Source: Eunapius fragilis (taxonomy: Eukaryota > Porifera > Demospongiae > Spongillida > Spongillidae). From it: DNA of 64,000 nt. Position numbers and translations under genes: made by a program. The stretch covers positions 6,198,927 to 6,262,926 of the forward strand of contig OY811988.1 in NCBI GenBank assembly GCA_963681505.1, written 5' to 3'. Shown piece by piece: positions 1-14,834 of this stretch (positions are counted from its first letter, which is position 1; every line of letters starts with the position of its first letter). The notes beneath the pieces were generated by a model. It was not told the DNA's origin, ran no database searches, and worked only from the letters and a program-made list of their open reading frames with translations.

Positions 1-3000
1 AAAGTAGGTTCCCACCCATACATTTCTATGGGAAATTTTTGACTATCTTAGCATCGAGGTGCTGATGAGGCATGCAATATGAGCAAACCACAGCACACAT
101 GGAAGATAGCAGTAACCATTCCTCTATCTGTTTTAAATGCCACACCGAGGATACCTGCTTTGGAATGGGTTTACCAAGCGATTCAAAAGTAGGTTCCCAC
201 CCATACATTCCTATGGGAAACTACCCATACATCTCTATGGGAAATATTGACTATCTTAGCATCGAGGTGTTGATGAGACACGCAATATGATCAAACCACT
301 GCACACATGGAAGATAGCAGTAACCATTCCTCTATCTGTTTTATATGCCACCCCGAGGATACCAGCTTTGGTATGGGCTACCCAAGCGATTCAAAAGTAG
401 GTTCCCACCCATACATTCCTATGGGAAACCACCCATACATCTCTATGTGAAATATTGACTATCTTAGCATCGAGGTGTTGATGAGACATGCAATATGAGC
501 AAACCACTGCACACATGGAAGATAGCAGTAACCACTCCTCTATCTGTTTTAAATGCCACCCCGAGGATACCAGCTTTGGTATGGGTTACCCAAGCGATTC
601 AAAAGTAGGTTCCCACCCATACATTCCTATGGGAAACCACCCATACATCTCTATGGGAAATATTGACTATCTTAGCATCGAGGTGTTGATGAGACATGCA
701 ATATGAGCAAACCACTGCACACATGGAAGATAGCAGTAACCACTCCTCTATCTCTTTTTAATGCCACCCCGAGCATACCTGCTTTGGTATGGGTTAACCA
801 AGCGATTCAAAAGTAGGTTCCCACCCATACATTTCTATGGGAAATTTTTGACTATCTTAGCATCGAGGTGTTGATGAGGCATGCAATATGAGCAAACCAC
901 TGCACACATGAAAGATAGCAGTAACCATTCCTCTATCTGTTTTAAATGCCACCCCGAGGATACCTGCTTTGGTATGGGTTTACCAAGCGATTCAAAAGTA
1001 GGTTCCCACCCATACATTCCTATGGGAAACCATCCATACATCTCTATGGGAAATATTGACTATCTTAGCATCGAGGTGTTGATGAGACACGCAATATGAG
1101 CAAACCACTGCACACATGGAAGATAGCAGTAACCACTCCTCTATCTCTTTTTAATGCCACCCCGAGCATACCTGCTTTGGTATGGGTTACCCAAGCGATT
1201 CAAAAGTAGGTTCCCACCCATACATTCCTATGGGAAACTACCCATACATCTCTATGGGAAATATTGACTATCTTAGCATCGAGGTGTTGATGAGACACGC
1301 AATATGAGCAAACCACTGCACACATGGAAGATAGCAGTAACCACTCCTCTATCTCTTTTTAATGCCACCCCGAGCATACCTGCTTTGGTATGGGTTAACC
1401 AAGCGATTCAAAAGTAGGTTCCCACCCATACATTTCTATGGGAAATTTTTGACTATCTTAGCATCGAGGTGCTGATGAGGCATGCAATATGAGCAAACCA
1501 CTGCACACATGGAAGATAGCAGTAACCATTCCTCTATCTGTTTTAAATGCCACACCGAGGATACCTGCTTTGGAATGGGTTTACCAAGCGATCCAAAAGT
1601 AGGTTCCCACCCATACATTCCTATGGGAAACTACCCATACATCTCTATGGGAAATATTGACTATCTTAGCATCGAGGTGTTGATGAGACACGCAATATGA
1701 TCAAACCACTGCACACATGGAAGATAGCAGTAACCATTCCTCTATCTGTTGTAAATGCCACCCCGAGGATACCAGCTTTGGTATGGGCTACCCAAGCGAT
1801 TCAAAAGTAGGTTCCCACCCATACATTCCTATGGGAAACCACCCATACATCTCTATGTGAAATATTGACTATCTTAGCATCGAGGTGTTGATGAGACATG
1901 CAATATGAGCAAACCACTGCACACATGGAAGATAGCAGTAACCACTCCTCTATCTCTTTTTAATGCCACCCCGAGCATACCTGCTTTGGTATGGGTTAAC
2001 CAAGCGATTCAAAAGTAGGTTCCCACCCATACATTTCTATGGGAAATTTTTGACTATCTTAGCATCGAGGTGTTGATGAGGCATGCAATATGAGCAAACC
2101 ACTGCACACATGAAAGATAGCAGTAACCATTCCTCTATCTGTTTTAAATGCCACCCCGAGGATACCTGCTTTGGTATGGGTTTACCAAGCGATTCAAAAG
2201 TAGGTTCCCACCCATACATTCCTATGGGAAACCATCCATACATCTCTATGGGAAATATTGCCTATCTTAGCATCGAGGTGTTGATGAGACACGCAATATG
2301 AGCAAACCACTGCACACATGTAAGATAGCAGTAACCACTCCTCTATCTCTTTTTAATGCCACCCCGAGCATACCTGCTTTGGTATGGGTTAACCAAGCGA
2401 TTCAAAAGTAGGTTCCCACCCATACATTTCTATGGGAAATTTTTGACTATCTTAGCATCGAGGTGTTGATGAGGCATGCAATATGAGCAAACCACTGCAC
2501 ACATGGAAGATAGCAGTGACCATTCCTCTATCTGTTTTAAATGCCACCCCGAGCATACCTGCTTTGGTATGGGTTACCCAAGCGATTCAAAAGTAGGTTC
2601 CCACCCATACATTCCTATGGGAAACTACCCATACATCTCTATGGGAAATATTGACTATCTTAGCATCGAGGTGTTGATGAGATACGCAATATGAGCAAAC
2701 CACTGCACACATGGAAGATAGCAGTAACCACTCCTCTATCTCTTTTTAATGCCACCCCGAGCATACCTGCTTTGGTATGGGTTAACCAAGCGATTCAAAA
2801 GTAGGTTCCCACCCATACATTTCTATGGGAAATTTTTGACTATCTTAGCATCGAGGTGTTGATGAGGCATGCAATATGAGCAAACCACTGCACACATGGA
2901 AGATAGCAGTGACCATTCCTCTATCTGTTTTAAATGCCACACCGAGGATACCTGCTTTGGAAAGGGTTTACCAAGCGATTCAAAAGTAGGTTCCCACCCA

Positions 3001-6000
3001 TACATTCCTATGGGAAACTACCCATACATCTCTATGGGAAATATTGACTATCTTAGCATCGAGGTGTTGATGAGACACGCAATATGATCAAACCACTGCA
3101 CACATGGAAGATAGCAGTAACCATTCCTCTATCTGTTTTAAATGCCACCCCGAGGATACCAGCTTTGGTATGGGTTACCCAAGCGATTCAAAAGTAGGTT
3201 CCCACCCATACATTCCTATGGGAAACCACCCATACATCTCTATGTGAAATATCGACTATCTTAGCATCGAGGTGTTGATGAGACATGCAATATGAGCAAA
3301 CCACTGCACACATGGAAGATAGCAGTAACCACTCCTCTATCTGTTTTAAATGCCACCCCGAGGATACCTGCTTTGGTATGGGTTTACCAAGCGATTCAAA
3401 AGTAGGTTCCCACCCATACATTCCTATGGGAAACCATCCATACATCTCTATGGGAAATATTGACTATCTTAGCATCGAGGTGTTGATGAGACACGCAATA
3501 TGAGCAAACCACTGCACACATGGAAGATAGCAGTAACCACTCCTCTATCTCTTTTTAATGCCACCCCGAGCATACCTGCTTTGGTATGGGTTAACCAAGC
3601 GATTCAAAAGTAGGTTCCCACCCATACATTTCTATGGGAAATTTTTGACTATCTTAGCATCGAGGTGTTGATGAGGCATGCAATATGAGCAAACCACTGC
3701 ACACATGGAAGATAGCAGTAACCATTCCTCTATCTGTTTTAAATGCCACACCGAGGATACCTGCTTTGGAATGGGTTTACCAAGCGATTCAAAAGTAGGT
3801 TCCCACCCATACATTCCTATGGGAAACTACCCATACATCTCTATGGGAAATATTGACTATCTTAGCATCGAGGTGTTGATGAGACACGCAATATGAGCAA
3901 ACCACTGCACACATGGAAGATAGCAGTAACCACTCCTCTATCTCTTTTTAATGCCACCCCGAGCATACCTGCTTTGGAATGGGTTACCCAAGCGATTCAA
4001 AAGTAGGTTCCCACCCATACATTCCTATGGGAAACTACCCATACATCTCTATGGGAAATATTGACTATCTTAGCATCGAGGTGTTGATGAGACACGCAAT
4101 ATGAGCAAACCACTGCACACATGGAAGATAGCTGTAACCACTCCTCTATCTCTTTTTAATGCCACCCCGAGCATACCTGCTTTGGTATGGGTTAACCAAG
4201 CGATTCAAAAGTAGGTTCCCACCCATACATTTCTATGGGAAATTTTTGACTATCTTAGCATCGAGGTGTTGATGAGGCATGCAATATGAGCAAACCACTG
4301 CACACATGGAAGATAGCAGTAACCATTCCTCTATCTGTTTTAAATGCCACACCGAGGATACCTGCTTTGGAATGGGTTTACCAAGCGATTCAAAAGTAGG
4401 TTCCCACCCATACATTCCTATGGGAAACTACCCATACATCTCTATGGGAAATATTGACTATCTTAGCATCGAGGTGTTGATGAGACACGCAATATGATCA
4501 AACCACTGCACACATGGAAGATAGCAGTAACCATTCCTCTATCTGTTTTAAATGCCACCCCGAGGATACCAGCTTTGGTATGGGTTACCCAAGCGATTCA
4601 AAAGTAGGTTCCCACCCATACATTCCTATGGGAAACCACCCATACATCTCTATGGGAAATATTGACTATCTTAGCATCGAGGTTTTGATGAGACATGCAA
4701 TATGAGTAAACCACTGCACACATGGAAGATAGCAGTAACCATTCCTCTATCTGTTTTAAATGCCACACCGAGGATACCTGCTTTGGAATGGGTTTACCAA
4801 GCGATTCAAAAGTAGGTTCCCACCCATACATTCCTATGGGAAACTACCCATACATCTCTATGGGAAATATTGACTATCTTAGCATCGAGGTGTTGATGAG
4901 ACATGCAATATGAGCAAACCACTGCACACATGGAAGATAGCAGTAACCACTCCTCTATCTCTTTGTAATGCCACCCCGAGCATACCTGCTTTGGTATGGG
5001 TTACCCAAGCGATTCAAAAGTAGGTTCCCACCCATACATTCCTATGAGAAACTACCCATACATCTCTATGGGAAATATTGACTATCTTAGCATCGAGGTG
5101 TTGATGAGACACGCAATATGAGCAAACCACTGCACACATGGAAGATAGCAGTAACCACTCCTCTATCTCTTTTTAATGCCACCCCGAGCATATCTGCTTT
5201 GGTATGGGTTAACCAAGCGATTCAAAAGTAGGTTCCCACCCATACATTTCTATGGGAAATTTTTGACTATCTTAGCATCGAGGTGTTGATGAGGCATGCA
5301 ATATGAGCAAACCACTGCACACATGGAAGATAGCAGTAACCATTCCTCTATCTGTTTTAAATGCCACACCGAGGATACCTGCTTTGGTATGGGTTACCCA
5401 AGCGATTCAAAAGTAGGTTCCCACCCATACATTCCTATGGGAAACTACCCATACATCTCTATGGGAAATATTGACTATCTTAGCATCTAGGTGTTGATGA
5501 GACACGCAATATGAGCAAACCACTGCACACATGGAAGATAGCAGTAACCACTCCTCTATCTCTTTTTAATGCCACCCCGAGCATACCTGCTTTGGTATGG
5601 GTTAACCAAGCGATTCAAAAGTAGGTTCCCACCCATACATTTCTATGGGAAATTTTTGACTATCTTAGCATCGAGGTGTTGATGAGACACGCAATATGAG
5701 CAAACCACTGCACACATGGAAGATAGCAGTAACCACTCCTCTATCTCTTTTTAATGCCACCCCGAGCATACCTGCTTTGGTATGGGTTAACCAAGCGATT
5801 CAAAAGTAGGTTCCCACCCATACATTTCTATGGGAAATTTTTGACTATCTTAGCATCGAGGTGTTGATGAGGCATGCAATATGAGCAAACCACTGCACAC
5901 ATGAAAGATAGCAGTAACCATTCCTCTATCTGTTTTAAATGCCACCCCGAGGATACCTGCTTTGGTATGGGTTTACCAAGCGATTCAAAAGTAGGTTCCC

Positions 6001-6897
6001 ACCCATACATTCCTATGGGAAACCATCCATACATCTCTATGGGAAATATTGACTATCTTAGCATCGAGGTGTTGATGAGACACGCAATATGAGCAAACCA
6101 CTGCACACATGGAAGATAGCAGTAACCACTCCTCTATCTCTTTTTAATGCCACCCCGAGCATACCTGCTTTGGTATGGGTTACCCAAGCGATTCAAAAGT
6201 AGGTTCCCACCCATACATTCCTATGGGAAACTACCCATACATCTCTATGGGAAATATTGACTATCTTAGCATCGAGGTGTTGATGAGACACGCAATATGA
6301 GCAAACCACTGCACACATGGAAGATAGCAGTAACCACTCCTCTATCTCTTTTTAATGCCACCCCGAGCATACCTGCTTTGGTATGGGTTAACCAAGCGAT
6401 TCAAAAGTAGGTTCCCACCCATACATATCTATGGGAAATTTTTGACTATCTTAGCATCGAGGTGTTGATGAGGCATGCAATATGAGCAAACCACTGCACA
6501 CATGGAAGATAGCAGTAACCATTCCTCTATCTGTTTTAAATGCCACCCCGAGGATACCAGCTTTGGTATGGGTTACCGAAGCGATTCAAAAGTAGGTTCC
6601 CACCCATACATTCCTATGGGAAACCACCCATACATCTCTATGGGAAATATTGACTATCTTAGCATCGAGGTGTTGATGAGACATGCAATATGAGCAAACC
6701 ACTGCACACATGGAAGATAGCAGTAACCACTCATCTATCTCTTTTTAATGCCACCCCGAGCATACCTGCTTTGGTATGGGTTAACCAAGCGATTCAAAAG
6801 TAGGTTCCCACCCATACATTTCTATGGGAAATTTTTGACTATCTTAGCATCGAGGTGTTGATGAGGCATGCAATATGAGCAAACCACTGCACACATG

Positions 6898-9800
6898 AAA
6901 GATAGCAGTAACCATTCCTCTATCTGTTTTAAATGCCACCCCGAGGATACCTGCTTTGGTATGGGTTTACCAAGCGATTCAAAAGTAGGTTCCCACCCAT
7001 ACATTCCTATGGGAAACCATCCATACATCTCTATGGGAAATATTGACTATCTTAGCATCGAGGTGTTGATGAGACACGCAATATGAGCAAACCACTGCAC
7101 ACATGGAAGATAGCAGTAACCACTCCTCTATCTCTTTTTAATGCCACCCCGAGCATACCTGCTTTGGTATGGGTTACCCAAGCGATTCAAAAGTAGGTTC
7201 CCACCCATACATTCCTATGGGAAACTACCCATACATCTCTATGGGAAATATTGACTATCTTAGCATCGAGGTGTTGATGAGACACGCAATATGAGCAAAC
7301 CACTGCACACATGGAAGATAGCAGTAACCACTCCTCTATCTCTTTTTAATGCCACCCCGAGCATACCTGCTTTGGTATGGGTTAACCAAGCGATTCAAAA
7401 GTAGGTTCCCACCCTTACATTTCTATGGGAAATTTTTGACTATCTTAACATCGAGGTGCTGATGAGGCATGCAATATGAGCAAACCACTGCACACATGGA
7501 AGATAGCAGGAACCATTCCTCTATCTGTTTTAAATGCCACACCGAGGATACCTGCTTTGGAATGGGTTTACCAAGCGATTCAAAAGTAGGTTCCCACCCA
7601 TACATTCCTATGGGAAACTACCCATACATCTCTATGGGAAATATTGACTATCTTAGCATCGAGGTGTTGATGAGACACGCAATATGATCAAACCACTGCA
7701 CACATGGAAGATAGCAGTAACCATTCCTCTATCTGTTTTAAATGCCACCCCGAGGATACCAGCTTTGGTATGGGCTACCCAAGCGATTCAAAAGTAGGTT
7801 CCCACCCATACATTCCTATGGGAAACCACCCATACATCTCTATGTGAAATATTGACTATCTTAGCATCGAGGTGTTGATGAGACATGCAATATGAGCAAA
7901 CCACTGCACACATGGAAGATAGCAGTAACCACTCCTCTATCTCTTTTTAATGCCACCCCGAGCATACCTGCTTTGGTATGGGTTAACCAAGCGATTCAAA
8001 AGTAGGTTCCCACCCATACATTTCTATGTGAAATTTTTGACTATCTTAGCATCGAGGTGTTGATGAGGCATGCAATATGAGCAAACCACTGCACACATGA
8101 AAGATAGCAGTAACCATTCCTCTATCTGTTTTAAATGCCACCCCGAGGATACCTGCTTTGGTATGGGTTTACCAAGCGATTCAAAAGTAGGTTCCCACCC
8201 ATACATTCCTATGGGAAACCATCCATACATCTCTATGGGAAATATTGCCTATCTTAGCATCGAGGTGTTGATGAGACACGCAATATGAGCAAACCACTGC
8301 ACACATGGAAGATAGCAGTAACCACTCCTCTATCTCTTTTTAATGCCACCCCGAGCATGCCTGCTTTGGTATGGGTTAACCAAGCGATTCAAAAGTAGGT
8401 TCCCACCCATACATTACTATGGGAAATTTTTGACTATCTTAGCATCGAGGTGTTGATGTGGCATGCAATATGAGCAAACCACTGCACACATGGAAGATAG
8501 CAGTGACCATTCCTCTATCTGTTTTAAATGCCACCCCGAGCATACCTGCTTTGGTATGGGTTACCCAAGCGATTCAAAAGTAGGTTCCCACCCATACATT
8601 CCTATGGGAAACTACCCATACATCTCTATGGGAAATATTGACTATCTTAGCATCGAGGTGTTGATTAGATACGCAATATGAGCAAACCACTGCACACATG
8701 GAAGATAGCAGTAACCACTCCTCTATCTCTTTTTAATGCCACCCCGAGCATACCTGCTTTGGTATGGGTTAACCAAGCGATTCAAAAGTAGGTTCCCACC
8801 CATACATTTCTATGGGAAATTTTTGACTATCTTAGCATCGAGGTGTTGATGAGGCATGCAATATGAGCAAACCACTGCACACATGGAAGATAGCAGTGAC
8901 CATTCCTCTATCTGTTTTAAATGCCACACCGAGGATACCTGCTTTGGAATGGGTTTACCAAGCGATTCAAAAGTAGGTTCCCACCCATACATTCCTATGG
9001 GAAACTACCCATACATCTCTATGGGAAATATTGACTATCTTAGCATCGAGGTGTTGATGAGACACGCAATATGATCAAACCACTGCACACATGGAAGATA
9101 GCAGTAACCATTCCTCTATCTGTTTTAAATGCCACCCCGAGGATACCAGCTTTGGTATGGGTTACCCAAGCGATTCAAAAGTAGGTTCCCACCCATACAT
9201 TCCTATGGGAAACCACCCATACATCTCTATGTGAAATATCGACTATCTTAGCATCGAGGTGTTGATGAGACGTGCAATATGAGCAAACCACTGCACACAT
9301 GGAAGATAGCAGTAACCATTCCTCTATCTGTTTTAAATGCCACCCCGAGGATACCTGCTTTGGTATGGGTTTACCAAGCGATTCAAAAGTAGGTTCCCAC
9401 CCATACATTCCTATGGGAAACCATCCATACATCTCTATGGGAAATATTGACTATCTTAGCATCGAGGTGTTGATGAGACACGCAATATGAGCAAACCACT
9501 GCACACATGGAAGATAGCAGTAACCACTCCTCTATCTCTTTTTAATGCCACCCCGAGCATACCTGCTTTGGTATGGGTTACCCAAGCGATTCAAAAGTAG
9601 GTTCCCACCCATACATTCCTATGGGAAACTACCCATACATCTCTATGGGAAATATTGACTATCTTAGCATCGAGGTGTTGATGAGACACGCAATATGAGC
9701 AAACCACTGCACACATGGAAGATAGCAGTAACCACTCCTCTATCTCTTTTTAATGCCACCCCGAGCATACCTGCTTTGGTATGGGTTAACCAAGCGATTC

Positions 9801-12780
9801 AAAAGTAGGTTCCCACCCTTACATTTCTATGGGAAATTTTTGACTATCTTAACATCGAGGTGCTGATGAGGCATGCAATATGAGCAAACCACTGCACACA
9901 TGGAAGATAGCAGGAACCATTCCTCTATCTGTTTTAAATGCCACACCGAGGATACCTGCTTTGGAATGGGTTTACCAAGCGATTCAAAAGTAGGTTCCCA
10001 CCCATACATTCCTATGGGAAACTACCCATACATCTCTATGGGAAATATTGACTATCTTAGCATCGAGGTGTTGATGAGACACGCAATATGATCAAACCAC
10101 TGCACACATGGAAGATAGCAGTAACCATTCCTCTATCTGTTTTAAATGCCACCCCGAGGATACCTGCTTTGGTATGGGTTTACCAAGCGATTCAAAAGTA
10201 GGTTCCCACCCATACATTCCTATGGGAAACCATCCATACATCTCTATGGGAAATATTGACTATCTTAGCATCGAGGTGTTGATGAGACACGCAATATGAG
10301 CAAACCACTGCACACATGGAAGATAGCAGTAACCACTCCTCTATCTCTTTTTAATGCCACCCCGAGCATACCTGCTTTGGTATGGGTTACCCAAGCGATT
10401 CAAAAGTAGGTTCCCACCCATACATTCCTATGGGAAACTACCCATACATCTCTATGGGAAATATTGACTATCTTAGCATCGAGGTGTTGATGAGACACGC
10501 AATATGAGCAAACCACTGCACACATGGAAGATAGCAGTAACCACTCCTCTATCTCTTTTTAATGCCACCCCGAGCATACCTGCTTTGGTATGGGTTAACC
10601 AAGCGATTCAAAAGTAGGTTCCCACCCTTACATTTCTATGGGAAATTTTTGACTATCTTAACATCGAGGTGCTGATGAGGCATGCAATATGAGCAAACCA
10701 CTGCACACATGGAAGATAGCAGGAACCATTCCTCTATCTGTTTTAAATGCCACACCGAGGATACCTGCTTTGGAATGGGTTTACCAAGCGATTCAAAAGT
10801 AGGTTCCCACCCATACATTCCTATGGGAAACTACCCATACATCTCTATGGGAAATATTGACTATCTTAGCATCGAGGTGTTGATGAGACACGCAATATGA
10901 TCAAACCACTGCACACATGGAAGATAGCAGTAACCATTCCTCTATCTGTTTTAAATGCCACCCCGAGGATACCAGCTTTGGTATGGGCTACCCAAGCGAT
11001 TCAAAAGTAGGTTCCCACCCATACATTCCTATGGGAAACCACCCATACATCTCTATGTGAAATATTGACTATCTTAGCATCGAGGTGTTGATGAGACATG
11101 CAATATGAGCAAACCACTGCACACATGGAAGATAGCAGTAACCACTCCTCTATCTCTTTTTAATGCCACCCCGAGCATACCTGCTTTGGTATGGGTTAAC
11201 CAAGCGATTCAAAAGTAGGTTCCCACCCATACATTTCTATGTGAAATTTTTGACTATCTTAGCATCGAGGTGTTGATGAGGCATGCAATATGAGCAAACC
11301 ACTGCACACATGAAAGATAGCAGTAACCATTCCTCTATCTGTTTTAAATGCCACCCCGAGGATACCTGCTTTGGTATGGGTTTACCAAGCGATTCAAAAG
11401 TAGGTTCCCACCCATACATTCCTATGGGAAACCATCCATACATCTCTATGGGAAATATTGCCTATCTTAGCATCGAGGTGTTGATGAGACACGCAATATG
11501 AGCAAACCACTGCACACATGGAAGATAGCAGTAACCACTCCTCTATCTCTTTTTAATGCCACCCCGAGCATGCCTGCTTTGGTATGGGTTAACCAAGCGA
11601 TTCAAAAGTAGGTTCCCACCCATACATTACTATGGGAAATTTTTGACTATCTTAGCATCGAGGTGTTGATGTGGCATGCAATATGAGCAAACCACTGCAC
11701 ACATGGAAGATAGCAGTGACCATTCCTCTATCTGTTTTAAATGCCACCCCGAGCATACCTGCTTTGGTATGGGTTACCCAAGCGATTCAAAAGTAGGTTC
11801 CCACCCATACATTCCTATGGGAAACTACCCATACATCTCTATGGGAAATATTGACTATCTTAGCATCGAGGTGTTGATTAGATACGCAATATGAGCAAAC
11901 CACTGCACACATGGAAGATAGCAGTAACCACTCCTCTATCTCTTTTTAATGCCACCCCGAGCATACCTGCTTTGGTATGGGTTAACCAAGCGATTCAAAA
12001 GTAGGTTCCCACCCATACATTTCTATGGGAAATTTTTGACTATCTTAGCATCGAGGTGTTGATGAGGCATGCAATATGAGCAAACCACTGCACACATGGA
12101 AGATAGCAGTGACCATTCCTCTATCTGTTTTAAATGCCACACCGAGGATACCTGCTTTGGAATGGGTTTACCAAGCGATTCAAAAGTAGGTTCCCACCCA
12201 TACATTCCTATGGGAAACTACCCATACATCTCTATGGGAAATATTGACTATCTTAGCATCGAGGTGTTGATGAGACACGCAATATGATCAAACCACTGCA
12301 CACATGGAAGATAGCAGTAACCATTCCTCTATCTGTTTTAAATGCCACCCCGAGGATACCAGCTTTGGTATGGGTTACCCAAGCGATTCAAAAGTAGGTT
12401 CCCACCCATACATTCCTATGGGAAACCACCCATACATCTCTATGTGAAATATCGACTATCTTAGCATCGAGGTGTTGATGAGACGTGCAATATGAGCAAA
12501 CCACTGCACACATGGAAGATAGCAGTAACCATTCCTCTATCTGTTTTAAATGCCACCCCGAGGATACCTGCTTTGGTATGGGTTTACCAAGCGATTCAAA
12601 AGTAGGTTCCCACCCATACATTCCTATGGGAAACCATCCATACATCTCTATGGGAAATATTGACTATCTTAGCATCGAGGTGTTGATGAGACACGCAATA
12701 TGAGCAAACCACTGCACACATGGAAGATAGCTGTAACCAATCCTCTATCTCTTTTTAATGCCACCCCGAGCATACCTGCT
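6898..12780 (+). repeat. 3213-bp higher-order satellite duplication
   Basis: Monomers from about 6898 to 9570 reappear at an offset of 3213 bp (11 L + 5 S), sharing rare marks such as GTGATGTGGCATGC (8455 and 11668), GTTGATTAGATACGC (8661 and 11874) and AGACGTGCAATATG (9268 and 12481). A separate block marked by CACCCTTACATTTC and CTTAACATCG occurs three times, at about 7413, 9817 and 10626. Part of the same block is found again near 35119-36539, at an offset of 27049 bp, just before the satellite ends. Confidence 0.75.
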
Positions 12781-14834
12781 TTGGTATGGGTTAACCAAGC
12801 GATTCAAAAGTAGGTTCCCACCCATACATTTCTATGGGAAATTTTTGACTATCTTAGCATCGAGGTGTTGATGAGGCATGCAATATGAGCAAACCACTGC
12901 ACACATGGAAGATAGCAGTAACCATTCCTCTATCTGTTTTAAATGCCACACCGAGGATACCTGCTTTGGAATGGGTTTACCAAGCGATTCAAAAGTAGGT
13001 TCCCACCCATACATTCCTATGGGAAACTACCCATACATCTCTATGGGAAATATTGACTATCTTAGCATCGAGGTGTTGATGAGACACGCAATATGATCAA
13101 ACCACTGCACACATGGAAGATAGCAGTAACCATTCCTCTATCTGTTTTAAATGCCACCCCGAGGATACCAGCTTTGGTATGGGTTACCCAAGCGATTCAA
13201 AAGTAGGTTCCCACCCATACATTCCTATGGGAAACCACCCATACATCTCTATGGGAAATATTGACTATCATAGCATCGAGGTTTTGATGAGACATGCAAT
13301 ATGAGCAAACCACTGCACACATGGAAGATAGCAGTAACCATTCCTCTATCTGTTTTAAATGCCACACCGAGGATACCTGCTTTGGAATGGGTTTACCAAG
13401 CGATTCAAAAGTAGGTTCCCACCCATACATTCCTATGGGAAACTACCCATACATCTCTATGGGAAATATTGACTATCTTAGCATCGAGGTGTTGATGAGA
13501 CACGCAATATGAGCAAACCACTGCACACATGGAAGATAGCAGTAACCACTCCTCTATCTCTTTTTAATGCCACCCCGAGCATACCTGCTTTGGTATGGGT
13601 TAACCAAGCGATTCAAAAGTAGGTTCCCACCCATACATTTCTATGGGAAATTTTTGACTATCTTAGCATCGAGGTGTTGATGAGGCATGCAATATGAGCA
13701 AACCACTGCACACATGGAAGATAGCAGTAACCATTCCTCTATCTGTTTTAAATGCCACCCCGAGGATACCAGCTTTGGTATGGGTTACCCAAGCGATTCA
13801 AAAGTAGGTTCCCACCCATACATTCCTATGGGAAACCACCCATACATCTCTATGGGAAATATTGACTATCTTAGCATCGAGGTGTTGATGAGACATGCAA
13901 TATGAGCAAACCACTGCACACATGGAAGATAGCAGTAACCACTCCTCTATCTCTTTTTAATGCCACCCCGAGCATACCTGCTTTGGTATGGGTTAACCAA
14001 GCGATTCAAAAGTAGGTTCCCACCCATACATTTCTATGGGAAATTTTTGACTATCTTAGCATCGATGTGTTGATGAGGCATGCAATATCAGCAAACCACT
14101 GCACACATGAAAGATAGCAGTAACCATTCCTCTATCTGTTTTAAATGCCACCCCGAGGATACCTGCTTTGGTATGGGTTTACCAAGCGATTCAAAAGTAG
14201 GTTCCCACCCATACATTCCTATGGGAAACCATCCATACATCTCTATGGGAAATATTGACTATCTTAGCATCGAGGTGTTGATGAGACACGCAATATGAGC
14301 AAACCACTGCACACATGGAAGATAGCAGTAACCACTCCTCTATCTCTTTTTAATGCCACCCCGAGCATACCTGCTTTGGTATGGGTTACCCAAGCGATTC
14401 AAAAGTAGGTTCCCACCCATACATTCCTATGGGAAACTACCCATACATCTCTATGGGAAATATTGTCTATCTTAGCATCGAGGTGTTGATGAGACACGCA
14501 ATATGAGCAAACCACTGCACACATGGAAGATAGCAGTAACCACTCCTCTATCTCTTTTTAATGCCACCCCGAGCATACCTGCTTTGGTATGGGTTAACCA
14601 AGCGATTCAAAAGTAGGTTCCCACCCATACATTTCTATGGGAAATTTTTGACTATCTTAGCATCGAGGTGTTGATGAGGCATGCAATATGAGCAAACCAC
14701 TGCACACATGAAAGATAGCAGTAACCATTCCTCTATCTGTTTTAAATGCCACCCCGAGGATACCTGCTTTGGTATGGGTTTACCAAGCGATTCAAAAGTA
14801 GGTTCCCACCCATACATTCCTATGGGAAACCATC